Source of the DNA: Firmicutes bacterium ADurb.Bin467
Lineage (GTDB): Bacteria; Bacillota; Clostridia; Christensenellales; Aristaeellaceae
DNA: 11,127 nt
Reading direction: 5' to 3'
Assembly: GCA_002068815.1 (NCBI GenBank)
Contig: MWAC01000271.1
Coordinates: forward strand, 1-11,127
The stretch's first letter is position 1; every line of letters begins with the position of its first letter. Both the position numbers and the translations under genes were made by a program. Positions 1 to 6,005 of this stretch are shown here, in pieces. The notes under the pieces were generated by a model. That model did no database searches. It was not told where the DNA came from and worked only from the letters and a program-made list of their open reading frames with translations.

Positions 1-1159
1 CCTCGATGTGCGGGCGGAAGAACTTCACCCCCGTCGCGGCATACTCGGCATAGCGTCGCAGGTTGCCATACGACGAGGCCCAGAGCACCGGCGCCTCGAC
101 CTGCCCGTCAATCGTCAGCGCCGGATTGCCCGCCACGGTCTTGATCTTCACATCGGGGAAGTCGCTGTGGGCGTGGAGACCGCTTGCGGTCTCAGGGGGC
201 TCGTACCCCGCCCAAGCCGTTCGTTGCGCGGGCAGTACCACATGCATCCCCCACGGGTCGCAGGTAGTCCCCGCCAGGCTGCTCGTCAGCCCGACGGCTC
301 CTTCGGGCCGGGCCAGCAGCAGCGTCGCCGGCGTGCGCGCGGGGGCCTCCGGGGGGATGTCCACACTCAGCGTGACGGTGTGCGCGCCGGGCAGCCACGC
401 GCTCGTCTTCAGCTCCTCGGGCGGCGCGACGGCCCCGAACAGGTCGAAGTCGTGGTCGCGCACCTGGCTGTCCTCGCCCAGACGGAGGATCAGCGCATAG
501 TCGGCCGCGAGCTTCTCCTCGTTCAGGCGCTTCCCGGGCGTGCCGCCGGAGAACATGAACTCATAGGTCGCGAGGTTCAGCCCGCTCGCGGTCGCCGCGA
601 CGGGCTCCGCGTTGACGGCCGCGGCGAAGCTGCGCACGAACGCGTCGACGCCCTCCCGCGTGTACAGCGCGCGCGAAACGGGGTATTCCACCCCCGCCTT
701 CGCCTGCAGAACCGCCTCGTAGCGGTCCTCGAGCCCGCCGGAGCGCCCGGACGCGTACGCTGCCTTCAAAACGTCCTGATAGTTGCTCTCGTAGCCGAGC
801 ATCGAGGCCGTCACCTCGGTGCCGTCGGAGAGCCGGACCGCGCGGTTGTAATATGCGGGCTCGACCTCCTCCGCCCAGCGCGCCTTCGCCTCGTCGAGCG
901 TCAGCCCGGAGACGTCGACGCCGCCGACCGTCGTGCCCGCGAGGAACGCCTCGGCCTCGACCGCGGCACGCATCCTGCGGAAATCCGCGTACTCGGCAAA
1001 CTGCCAGCCGCAGAGCGAAAGCAGCGCGACGACCGCCGCGAGCAGAGACAGCGCAAGCGCGCGCCGGCGCCTGCGCTTGATCATAAGCCGCCTCTCGGCG
1101 CGCGTCGTCCTCCGCTTCTGGGCTCCCGCCTCGGTCCTCGGCTTTGCGTTCTCGCTCAT
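1..1159 (-). CDS. Membrane-anchored YoaR/VanW-type protein, C-terminus cut by window edge, with unusual C-terminal domain
   Basis: The frame runs open from an ATG at 1159 to the left edge (386 residues visible, no stop). A very basic cytoplasmic N-terminus (residues 1-34) precedes one membrane segment (about 35-52). Residues 70-97 contain a TTVGGVDVSGLTLDEAKARW motif typical of the start of VanW-family proteins. Residues 98-251 fit the YoaR-like putative peptidoglycan-binding domain (PF12229 type), ending with a SGGTPGKRLNEEKLAADY stretch and PPEELK. A VanW domain would normally follow. Instead, from about residue 256 there is a beta-rich stretch and then a GNPALTIDG...PVLWASSYGN segment, with a GVKFFRPHIE ending, that resembles the entry into a clan-A-like glycoside hydrolase barrel. 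Codon choice also shifts there. An AGAGGG site lies 9 bases before the ATG. The N-terminal assignment is fairly secure. The C-terminal one is a resemblance only, and an assembly chimera is possible. Confidence 0.7.
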   Translation of the reverse strand, partial: MSENAKPRTEAGAQKRRTTRAERRLMIKRRRRRALALSLLAAVVALLSLCGWQFAEYADFRRMRAAVEAEAFLAGTTVGGVDVSGLTLDEAKARWAEEVEPAYYNRAVRLSDGTEVTASMLGYESNYQDVLKAAYASGRSGGLEDRYEAVLQAKAGVEYPVSRALYTREGVDAFVRSFAAAVNAEPVAATASGLNLATYEFMFSGGTPGKRLNEEKLAADYALILRLGEDSQVRDHDFDLFGAVAPPEELKTSAWLPGAHTVTLSVDIPPEAPARTPATLLLARPEGAVGLTSSLAGTTCDPWGMHVVLPAQRTAWAGYEPPETASGLHAHSDFPDVKIKTVAGNPALTIDGQVEAPVLWASSYGNLRRYAEYAATGVKFFRPHIE

Positions 1160-1197
1160 GACGTGCTTCCCTCTATGCGCTTGCCTGTGTTGCTTCC

Positions 1198-1226
1198 ATT
1201 ATACGCCATACTCCGCCCGTTGTCAT
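1198..1226 (-). promoter_or_regulatory. Sigma-A-type promoter of the YoaR/VanW-like gene
   Basis: On the minus strand ATGACA (1226-1221) is followed by a 17-base spacer and a perfect TATAAT (1203-1198). The -10 ends 38 bases before the ATG at 1159. It lies in the 91-base gap after the rarA stop, so the gene need not depend on read-through from rarA. Confidence 0.7.
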
Positions 1227-1250
1227 GAACCCCGCGTAAAAACTTCCAAG

Positions 1251-2573
1251 CTACTTTATGTCAGGCGGATCGGAAACGCCGCGCGATTCGCGAATCCTCC
1301 GAATTTCGCTCTCGAAGCCCTGCTCGGACGGCACGTAGTACGGGAACCCGGCGGCTTCCTCGGGCGCGTATTGCTGCCTCACGAAGTGGCCGGGAAAGTC
1401 GTGCGCGTACTTGTAGCCCTCGCCGGAGCCGAGCGCGGACGCGCCCGCGTAGTGCGTGTCGCGCAGGTGCGCCGGCACCGGCGAGAAGCCGCCCTTCTCG
1501 GCGTCCTCGAACGCGCGCGCGATCGCCATGACGACGGCGTTCGACTTCGGGCTCTCGCACACCGCGATGATCGCCTGCGCGATCGGCAGCTTCGCCTCGG
1601 GCATGCCGATCGCCTCGAGCGCGTGGTACGCCGCGACCGCCTGCAGCATCGCCATGGGGTTCGCCATGCCGACGTCCTCGCTCGCGTGCGCGATCACGCG
1701 GCGCACGACGATGCGCGGGTCCATGCCGCCGTAGTTCATCCTCGCAAACCACGCGAGCGCCGCGTCGCTGTCGGAGCCGCGCAGCGACTTGCAGAAGGCG
1801 CTGAGCATGTCGTAGAGCAGCGACTCGTCCATCTGCATCACGCGGCTCTGGATCGACTCCTCCGCGATCGCGAGCGTGATGCGCGTCGAGCCGTCGGACT
1901 CGATCGGCGTCGTCAGAACCGCCAGTTCGAGGGCGTTCAGCGCCGAGCGCGCGTCGCCGTTCGCGACCTGCGCGATGTGCTCGAGCGCGTCGTCGTCGAT
2001 ATGCACGACCTGCTTTCCGTAGCCGCGCTCGCGGTCGGCGATCGCGAATTGCACCGCGCGCTTGACGTCCTCCCGGCTAAGCTTCTCGAACCGGAACAGC
2101 CGGCAGCGGCTGACGATCGCGGGCGTCATCGCGATCATCGGGTTCTCGGTCGTCGAGCCGATGAAGCGGATCAGGCCGCGCTCGATCGCGGGCAGGATCG
2201 AGTCCGACTGCGCCTTCGACCAGCGGTGGCACTCGTCCAGCAGCAGATACGTCGGCTGGCCGTAGAGCTTCAGACGGCTCTCCGCGTCCTTGATCACCTC
2301 GCGCACGTCGGCCACGCCGCTGGTTACAGCGTTCAGCTTTACGAACGCCGCGCGCGTAACATTCGCGATCACCGCCGCGAGCGTCGTCTTGCCGGTGCCC
2401 GGCGGGCCCCAGAAGATCGAGCTCGTCAGCCGGTCGGCCTCGATCGCGCGGCGAAGCAGCTTTCCCTCGCCGACGATCTTCTCCTGCCCCAAAAATTCCG
2501 AAAGCGTCCGCGGGCGCATCCTGTCCGCCAGCGGCGCGAGCTTTGACATCCCCGCGGAAAAGAGATCTTCCAT
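1251..2573 (-). CDS. rarA: Replication-associated recombination protein A (RarA/MgsA), AAA+ ATPase
   Basis: A 440-residue protein of usual family length. RarA is a cytosolic tetrameric AAA+ ATPase, related to clamp-loader subunits, that acts at stalled replication forks and single-strand DNA gaps. Visible motifs are Walker A GPPGTGKT (residues 56-63), Walker B LLLDEC (110-115), sensor-1-like GSTTENP (139-145) and an SRC arginine-finger motif (155-157). The C-terminal half carries the MgsA_C signatures, including GGMDPRIVVRRVIAHASEDVG and the GEGYKYAHDFPGHFV segment. The Walker B context reads DECHRWSK where the family usually has DEIHRFNK. A longer TTG start at 2591 is possible, but that TTG lies inside the Shine-Dalgarno sequence. 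The ATG at 2573, 11 bases after GGAGG, is preferred. The gene stands alone with its own promoter. Confidence 0.96.
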   Translation of the reverse strand: MEDLFSAGMSKLAPLADRMRPRTLSEFLGQEKIVGEGKLLRRAIEADRLTSSIFWGPPGTGKTTLAAVIANVTRAAFVKLNAVTSGVADVREVIKDAESRLKLYGQPTYLLLDECHRWSKAQSDSILPAIERGLIRFIGSTTENPMIAMTPAIVSRCRLFRFEKLSREDVKRAVQFAIADRERGYGKQVVHIDDDALEHIAQVANGDARSALNALELAVLTTPIESDGSTRITLAIAEESIQSRVMQMDESLLYDMLSAFCKSLRGSDSDAALAWFARMNYGGMDPRIVVRRVIAHASEDVGMANPMAMLQAVAAYHALEAIGMPEAKLPIAQAIIAVCESPKSNAVVMAIARAFEDAEKGGFSPVPAHLRDTHYAGASALGSGEGYKYAHDFPGHFVRQQYAPEEAAGFPYYVPSEQGFESEIRRIRESRGVSDPPDIK

Positions 2574-2617
2574 TGCAGTTTTTGCCTCCAATACAATCCG
2601 CTCGGCGGACTGATCCT

Positions 2618-2645
2618 ATTATACCAAAAAACCGGAAAAGCGCAA
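2618..2645 (-). promoter_or_regulatory. Sigma-A-type promoter of rarA, overlapping a terminator hairpin
   Basis: On the minus strand TTGCGC (2645-2640) is followed by a 16-base spacer and a perfect TATAAT (2623-2618), about 45 bases before the rarA ATG. The -35 hexamer is part of the stem of the hairpin at 2630-2665, and the spacer includes that hairpin's T-tract. Confidence 0.6.
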
Positions 2646-2665
2646 TCACTTGCGCCTTTCCGGTT
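2626..2665 (-). terminator. Rho-independent terminator-like hairpin, copy 1 (upstream of rarA)
   Basis: The arms 2630-2645 and 2650-2665 pair over 15 positions with one mismatch around a 4-base loop. On the minus strand six T residues follow immediately (2631-2626). It would stop minus-strand transcripts arriving from the rpsT side. A near-identical copy lies at 2853-2890. Confidence 0.75.
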
Positions 2666-2852
2666 CAGACGGTCAATAAAGGCGTGCAGAACCACCTGTA
2701 AAATCAAAACCGACGGCGTGTACGTCGGTTTTGGGCATTTTCCGGGAGCTGAGGCGGAGGAAAATGCCCACCCGCCCGGCCTTCGCCCGGAAATTGTGAA
2801 ATTTCAGAAGGCCGCCCCCCACGCGTTGAAAAACGAAGTTTTTCAACGCCAT

Positions 2853-2890
2853 AAAAAAACCGAAAAAGCGCAATCACTTGCGCCTTTCCG
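2853..2890 (-). terminator. Rho-independent terminator of rpsT (copy 2 of the hairpin)
   Basis: Arms 2861-2873 and 2878-2890 pair over 11 positions with two mismatches. On the minus strand seven T residues follow (2859-2853). It lies 24 bases after the rpsT stop codon, a normal terminator position. Confidence 0.8.
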
Positions 2891-2914
2891 TCATTGGGTT
2901 TTCGGGGTTCGGGT

Positions 2915-3169
2915 TTACGCCTTCTGCGCCCTCTTGGCCAGGCGGGCCTTCTTGCGGTTCGCGGCGTTCTTATGGATAACGCCCTTCGCGGCGGCCTTGT
3001 CAACCGCGCCCTGCGTCGCGCTCAGCAGTTTGACATCGACCTCATTCGCGGAAGCGGCGGTTTCGAACTTCTTGATCTGGGTCTTCATCGCAGACTTGAT
3101 CATGCGGTTGCGCAGGTTCTTCTTTTCATTGACCTTCACGCGCTTGATGGCGGACTTGATATTCGGCAA
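2915..3169 (-). CDS. rpsT: 30S ribosomal protein S20
   Basis: An 84-residue basic protein of family length that binds 16S rRNA in the 30S subunit. The sequence begins (M)[16 protein letters not shown], continues with the [11 protein letters not shown] segment, and ends in [15 protein letters not shown], all characteristic of S20. The frame can be extended to an ATG at 3199. However, the family N-terminus and a strong GGGGAGGTG site 6 bases upstream show that translation starts at TTG, 3169-3167. Escherichia coli rpsT also uses a UUG start, linked there to autoregulation; whether that applies here is inference. It is monocistronic, with a promoter at 3205-3233 and a hairpin terminator just after the stop. 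It is divergent from gpr, as in Bacillus and other spore formers. Confidence 0.96.
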   Translation of the reverse strand: MPNIKSAIKRVKVNEKKNLRNRMIKSAMKTQIKKFETAASANEVDVKLLSATQGAVDKAAAKGVIHKNAANRKKARLAKRAQKA

Positions 3170-3204
3170 AGTATTCACCTCCCCGGGCAAAATCAGCATT
3201 GACT

Positions 3205-3233
3205 ATTGTACCACCTGTCCGCCCAAAAAGCAA
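3205..3233 (-). promoter_or_regulatory. Sigma-A-type promoter of rpsT
   Basis: On the minus strand TTGCTT (3233-3228), a 17-base spacer and TACAAT (3210-3205) are seen. This predicts a leader of roughly 30 bases containing the strong ribosome binding site. Confidence 0.65.
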
Positions 3234-3262
3234 GCGTCTGAATACATTTTGATGAAAAACTT

Positions 3263-3272
3263 GGGTAAACTA
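3263..3272 (+). promoter_or_regulatory. Possible sporulation sigma (SigF-like) -10 element upstream of gpr
   Basis: GGGTAAACTA fits the SigF -10 pattern GGnnAnAnTn, 32 bases before the GTG start of gpr. The best -35 candidate, GAATA at 3240-3244, is 18 bases away, longer than the usual ~15, so the match is incomplete. No good sigma-A promoter faces gpr. In Bacillus subtilis gpr is read by SigF and SigG. Confidence 0.25.
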
Positions 3273-3304
3273 ACGGCGAATTTCGAACAAGTCGAGGTGT
3301 TTTT

Positions 3305-4225
3305 GTGCGCCATATCCGAACAGACCTTGCGATGGAGTCGTTTCAGGCGGCCGGACGGGACGAGATTCCGGGCGTGAAGGTCAACCACTGGGAGACCATG
3401 GGCGTGACGGTCACGGAGGTCATCATCCAGGACGAGGACGCGGGCCGGCAGATCGGCAAGGCCGCGGGCAACTACCTGACGCTCGAGTGCCCCGGCATCC
3501 GGCAGCGCGACATCGACTCCAGGCTCGCGATGTCGAACCTGTTGGGCGAGGAGATCGCCAGGATGATCCGCCGAGAGGGGGACCAACCGGTGCTCGTCGT
3601 CGGCCTCGGGAACCGCAACATCACGCCGGACTCGCTGGGCCCGAAGGCCGTCGACAAGACGCTCGTCACCCGCCACATGTTCCGCGAGATTCCGGAGTTC
3701 ACGGACAAGCGGATGCGAAGCGTCTGCGCGATCGCGCCGGGCGTGCTCGGCGTGACCGGCATCGAGACGATGGAGATGATCGAGAGCCTCGTCAAGTGCC
3801 TGAACCCGCAGTCGATCGTCTGCATCGACGCGCTCTCCGCGCGCGCGGCCGACCGCATCTGCTCGACCGTTCAATTGACCGACACCGGCATCCACCCCGG
3901 CTCCGGCGTCGGAAACCACCGGCGCGCGCTGACGAAGGAGTCGCTCGGCGTCCCGGTAATCGCCCTGGGCATCCCGACGGTCATCTACGCCGCGACGCTC
4001 GCGCGCGACGCGATGGAATTGATCTCGGCCGACCGCGAAGCCGACGGCGCGGCGCTCGACGACATCGAGCAGCAGCTCCTCAAAGCCGACATCGGCGACA
4101 TGATCGTCACCCCGCGCGAGATCGACGACCTGATCACCGACGCCGCGGGTATCGTCGCCGCCGCCGTCAACCGCGCGCTGCAGCCGGAACTCAGCGAGGA
4201 GGAGATACTGTCGCTGATGGACTGA
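3305..4225 (+). CDS. gpr: GPR endopeptidase (germination protease, peptidase family A25)
   Basis: A 306-residue protease that starts degrading small acid-soluble spore proteins when spores germinate. It is made as a zymogen in the forespore. Family signatures are clear: NYLTLECPGI (residues 56-65), VVGLGNRNITPDSLGPKAV (98-116), APGVLGVTGIET (144-155), CIDALSARAADR (173-184) and TDTGIHPGSGVGN (192-204). The two aspartates in the conserved TPDSLGP and CIDALSAR motifs (D109, D175) correspond to the proposed catalytic pair. The RTDLAME sequence near the N-terminus resembles the autoprocessing site, which leaves a propeptide of only about 6-7 residues, shorter than in Bacillus. The start is GTG, 5 bases after GAGGTG. 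The protein is about 60 residues shorter than the Bacillus enzyme, chiefly through loss of an insertion before the MIVTPREIDD motif. spoIIP, which commonly follows gpr, is absent; a tRNA gene follows instead. Confidence 0.96.
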   Translation: MRHIRTDLAMESFQAAGRDEIPGVKVNHWETMGVTVTEVIIQDEDAGRQIGKAAGNYLTLECPGIRQRDIDSRLAMSNLLGEEIARMIRREGDQPVLVVGLGNRNITPDSLGPKAVDKTLVTRHMFREIPEFTDKRMRSVCAIAPGVLGVTGIETMEMIESLVKCLNPQSIVCIDALSARAADRICSTVQLTDTGIHPGSGVGNHRRALTKESLGVPVIALGIPTVIYAATLARDAMELISADREADGAALDDIEQQLLKADIGDMIVTPREIDDLITDAAGIVAAAVNRALQPELSEEEILSLMD

Positions 4226-4270
4226 CCCCTCTACCCGAGTTTTTTTACAATGCAAATCGAAAAAAGGGTA

Positions 4271-4299
4271 TTGCTTTTCGCCCCGCCCTGTGATATACT
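4271..4299 (+). promoter_or_regulatory. Sigma-A-type promoter of the tRNA-Ala gene
   Basis: TTGCTT (4271-4276), a 17-base spacer and TATACT (4294-4299) end 25 bases before the first base of the tRNA. Confidence 0.7.
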
Positions 4300-4324
4300 G
4301 TTTCCTGTTCGAGACGAAACACAC

Positions 4325-4400
4325 GGGGCATTAGCACAGCTGGTAGCGCGCAACGTTCGCATCGTTGAGGTCAGGGGTTCGAATCCCCTATGCTCCACCA
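4325..4400 (+). tRNA. tRNA-Ala (anticodon CGC)
   Basis: The 76-base gene folds as a standard cloverleaf. The acceptor GGGGCAT pairs with ATGCTCC and includes a G3-U70 wobble, the alanine identity element. The anticodon stem is CAACG/CGTTG around the loop TTCGCAT (anticodon CGC, reading GCG codons), and the T arm is AGGGG-TTCGAAT-CCCCT. CCA is encoded (4398-4400). The D stem GCAC/GCGC has one A-C mismatch, slightly unusual. GCG is among the commonest alanine codons in the neighbouring genes, consistent with a CGC isoacceptor. Confidence 0.95.
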
Positions 4401-4404
4401 TCCG

Positions 4405-4445
4405 AAAGGGACTCGAACTGAAAAGTTCGGGTCCCTTTTCTCTTA
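4405..4445 (+). terminator. Rho-independent terminator of the tRNA-Ala gene
   Basis: The arms AAAGGGACTCGAACT (4405-4419) and AGTTCGGGTCCCTTT (4424-4438) pair with one mismatch around a GAAA loop. They are followed by the T-rich TTCTCTTATT. The hairpin begins 5 bases after the CCA end. Confidence 0.85.
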
Positions 4446-4471
4446 TTAAAGCTGTATCCTCCGTTGAAATG

Positions 4472-4522
4472 TCGGCCCACTTGGTAGAGCAACGTTCATG
4501 TGTCAGGCAACCTCTTTCGAGC
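4472..4522 (+). pseudogene. Degenerate tRNA-like relic
   Basis: GGTAG (4483-4487), GCAACGTTC (4489-4497) and TTCGA (4516-4520) occur in the same order, and at nearly the same spacing, as in the D loop, anticodon arm and T loop of the tRNA-Ala at 4325-4400. The stretch cannot form a full acceptor stem. It appears to be a decayed copy of this or a related tRNA, lying between the tRNA terminator and the regulator gene. It could mark an old integration end. A chance resemblance cannot be excluded. Confidence 0.35.
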
Positions 4523-4568
4523 AACTGCTATCAACACAAGCATCATCTTCCGTTTGAAGGAGTATCCA

Positions 4569-5663
4569 TCAGCCATCCGAAATATCAAACATATGGGTTT
4601 CAGTCTCAACCATCTTGCACAGCTTGCTGATGATCAGCGAATAACGCGGCTCTTCCTTCAGCGGCGCATATCCATTATCTGTGAGAATGCTTTGTGCAAG
4701 AACTTTCCTGACATAGGGCATATCGACCGCCTGCTCGGCCAGTTTATCAAACACGGGATTGTTTGCGTAGTCATAATGCCATTCGAGAATGCTCTCTGCA
4801 TAATCCTCCAGGTAATCAAGCGCAGCCTGCATATCGCCCTGTGAAGCGAAGCCCTTTATCATTTCGGGATAGGCGATTTCTGTTTTTACTCCAAACAGTT
4901 TTGTCACCTCATAGTTGATTTTCGCCAAGGAAAACGCCTTGTCCATTTCATCGCGCTCACGGGCATAGGCACACAGCACGTCCAGCGCCTGGCTGATGCG
5001 AGGAAGATAGCGCCTGATGTTTTCCTGAATCAGCTTGATGGCCTCGTCGTGCCTCCCGCGCAAAGCATAGATGGACGGGTATAGTTGATCGGGATCGACT
5101 TTCATCCTTGGCAGGTTATCCAGCAGTTCCTCCGCCCGGTCAAGCTGATTCAACATTGCGTAATACCCGACAAGGATAATCGTCGAGGGATAGGTGTATT
5201 TCGCGTGTCCGCTGGCAAGTACCTCTTCAATAAGGTTGGCGGCTCGCCTATAACAGGCTTGGATGCCTTGTTGATCTATGCCGGGTTTCAGCAGCAGGAA
5301 ACTCTGAAAGAGATTGCCCAGATGAAATTTCAGGGGGATGCTGTTGGGATACTCTCTCAACATCTTTTCACAAAACGACCAACCTGCGTCGAACCCCTCG
5401 GATTCGTAGATTCCGGCAGCCTTTCGCATAAACTCTTCGACTTCCCTCTCGGAAAGCTCGTTTTGAAAGGAGAGCAACGCATCTACCGTAGTGCTCAAAG
5501 CGCGAGCAATCGGAGAAAGCAGCGTGATATCAGGATAGGTCGCTCCAGTTTCCCATTTGCTAACGGCAGGTGTGGAAACGCCCACCGCATAGGCGAGCTG
5601 CTCCTGCGTCCATGCCTTTTCCCTGCGCTTGGTAGCAATCACCTCGCCGATGTTCAATGGCAT
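4569..5663 (-). CDS. XRE-family transcriptional regulator with C-terminal TPR-like helical domain
   Basis: A 364-residue protein. Residues 5-63 form a Cro/CI-type helix-turn-helix; TQEQLAYAVGVSTPAVSKWE (19-38) is the DNA-recognition part. The remainder (about 75-364) is wholly helical and contains repeated pairs of helices of TPR character, such as GYYAMLNQLDRAEELLDNLP, followed by RGRHDEAIKLIQ. There is no signal peptide or membrane segment, so it acts in the cytoplasm. The HTH-plus-TPR plan is that of peptide-sensing (RRNPP-type) regulators, but many such proteins in clostridia have no known ligand. The start is the ATG at 5663, 8 bases after AGGAG; a GTG at 5672 overlaps that site. Base composition is clearly less GC-rich than in rarA, gpr or glnA, suggesting recent acquisition. 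Its own promoter lies at 5699-5727. Confidence 0.85.
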   Translation of the reverse strand: MPLNIGEVIATKRREKAWTQEQLAYAVGVSTPAVSKWETGATYPDITLLSPIARALSTTVDALLSFQNELSEREVEEFMRKAAGIYESEGFDAGWSFCEKMLREYPNSIPLKFHLGNLFQSFLLLKPGIDQQGIQACYRRAANLIEEVLASGHAKYTYPSTIILVGYYAMLNQLDRAEELLDNLPRMKVDPDQLYPSIYALRGRHDEAIKLIQENIRRYLPRISQALDVLCAYARERDEMDKAFSLAKINYEVTKLFGVKTEIAYPEMIKGFASQGDMQAALDYLEDYAESILEWHYDYANNPVFDKLAEQAVDMPYVRKVLAQSILTDNGYAPLKEEPRYSLIISKLCKMVETETHMFDISDG

Positions 5664-5698
5664 TGCTTTCACTCCTTTATGATTTTGAACCTGTTTTC

Positions 5699-5727
5699 AT
5701 TATAATGTTCCGGCGCGATGATAGCAA
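5699..5727 (-). promoter_or_regulatory. Sigma-A-type promoter of the XRE-TPR regulator
   Basis: On the minus strand TTGCTA (5727-5722), a 17-base spacer and a perfect TATAAT (5704-5699) are seen, 35 bases before the ATG. Confidence 0.75.
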
Positions 5728-5794
5728 TGGACGCTTGTTTAACCTGAAAGCAGAAAAGATTGAGCTATGGGAAACAGCTACCGTTTAAATGCCT

Positions 5795-6004
5795 CTATAT
5801 GCTTCGCACTGGAATCGAAGAGGGCCAAGATTGTAACCGGACGCCGCGCGCAAAATCGATGTAGCCTACATACTCGGCGTCGCCACTATCGGAATTGTTG
5901 ATAGCGGAGATCGAACCAAGCTTTCCGCTGACTTGACCAAGGCCGGGGAGCCCTTCAAACTCAAGCTGAACGGCATCGACAGAGGCCAGTTTGGGTAAAT
6001 TCAT
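5795..6004 (-). CDS. Hypothetical protein, 69 residues
   Basis: I do not recognise this protein. It starts at an ATG (6004) with AAAGGA 6 bases upstream and ends at TAG. The N-terminal two thirds are acidic and glycine-rich, with AVQLEFEGLPGLGQVSGKLG and then NNSDSGDAEYVGYIDFARG. The last residues (RLQSWPSSIPVRSI) look like read-out into non-coding sequence, so the gene may be a truncated remnant. There is no membrane segment, signal peptide or cysteine. Codon use is mixed like that of the XRE-TPR gene, with which it shares strand and the lower-GC block. A stop of a short upstream ORF lies one base before its ATG. Confidence 0.5.
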   Translation of the reverse strand: MNLPKLASVDAVQLEFEGLPGLGQVSGKLGSISAINNSDSGDAEYVGYIDFARGVRLQSWPSSIPVRSI

Positions 6005-6005
6005 T

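Larger units (their letters stand above)
2626..2890. repeat. Intergenic array of consecutive stem-loops flanked by a duplicated terminator hairpin
   Basis: The 341-base gap between rarA and rpsT contains no convincing gene but a dense series of inverted repeats. They are: a terminator hairpin (2630-2665); a perfect 10-bp stem with a 7-base loop (2706-2732); a perfect 11-bp stem with a 15-base loop (2733-2769); a two-part stem of 7 plus 6 bp (2778-2813); a perfect 12-bp stem with a GAA loop (2823-2849); and the second terminator hairpin (2860-2890). Positions 2627-2663 and 2854-2890 are direct repeats differing at one base. This layout suggests a REP- or MITE-like intergenic element, or a duplication of the rpsT terminator by insertion. 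Short open frames cross the region on both strands, but they follow the palindromes and lack ribosome binding sites. Confidence 0.7.

Noticed and set aside
8..2546. Long plus-strand open frames at 8-1228 and 933-2546
   Set aside because: They lie opposite the YoaR/VanW-like gene and rarA, have biased low-complexity composition, and are not preceded by usable ribosome binding sites.
2673..2873. A 66-codon minus-strand ORF inside the hairpin array
   Set aside because: Its sequence is dictated by the palindromes, it starts inside the rpsT terminator hairpin and lacks a ribosome binding site.
4231..4524. A 97-codon minus-strand ORF covering the tRNA-Ala gene
   Set aside because: It contains the EHRGFEPL-type string that arises from reading a tRNA T-arm antisense, a well-known annotation artefact.
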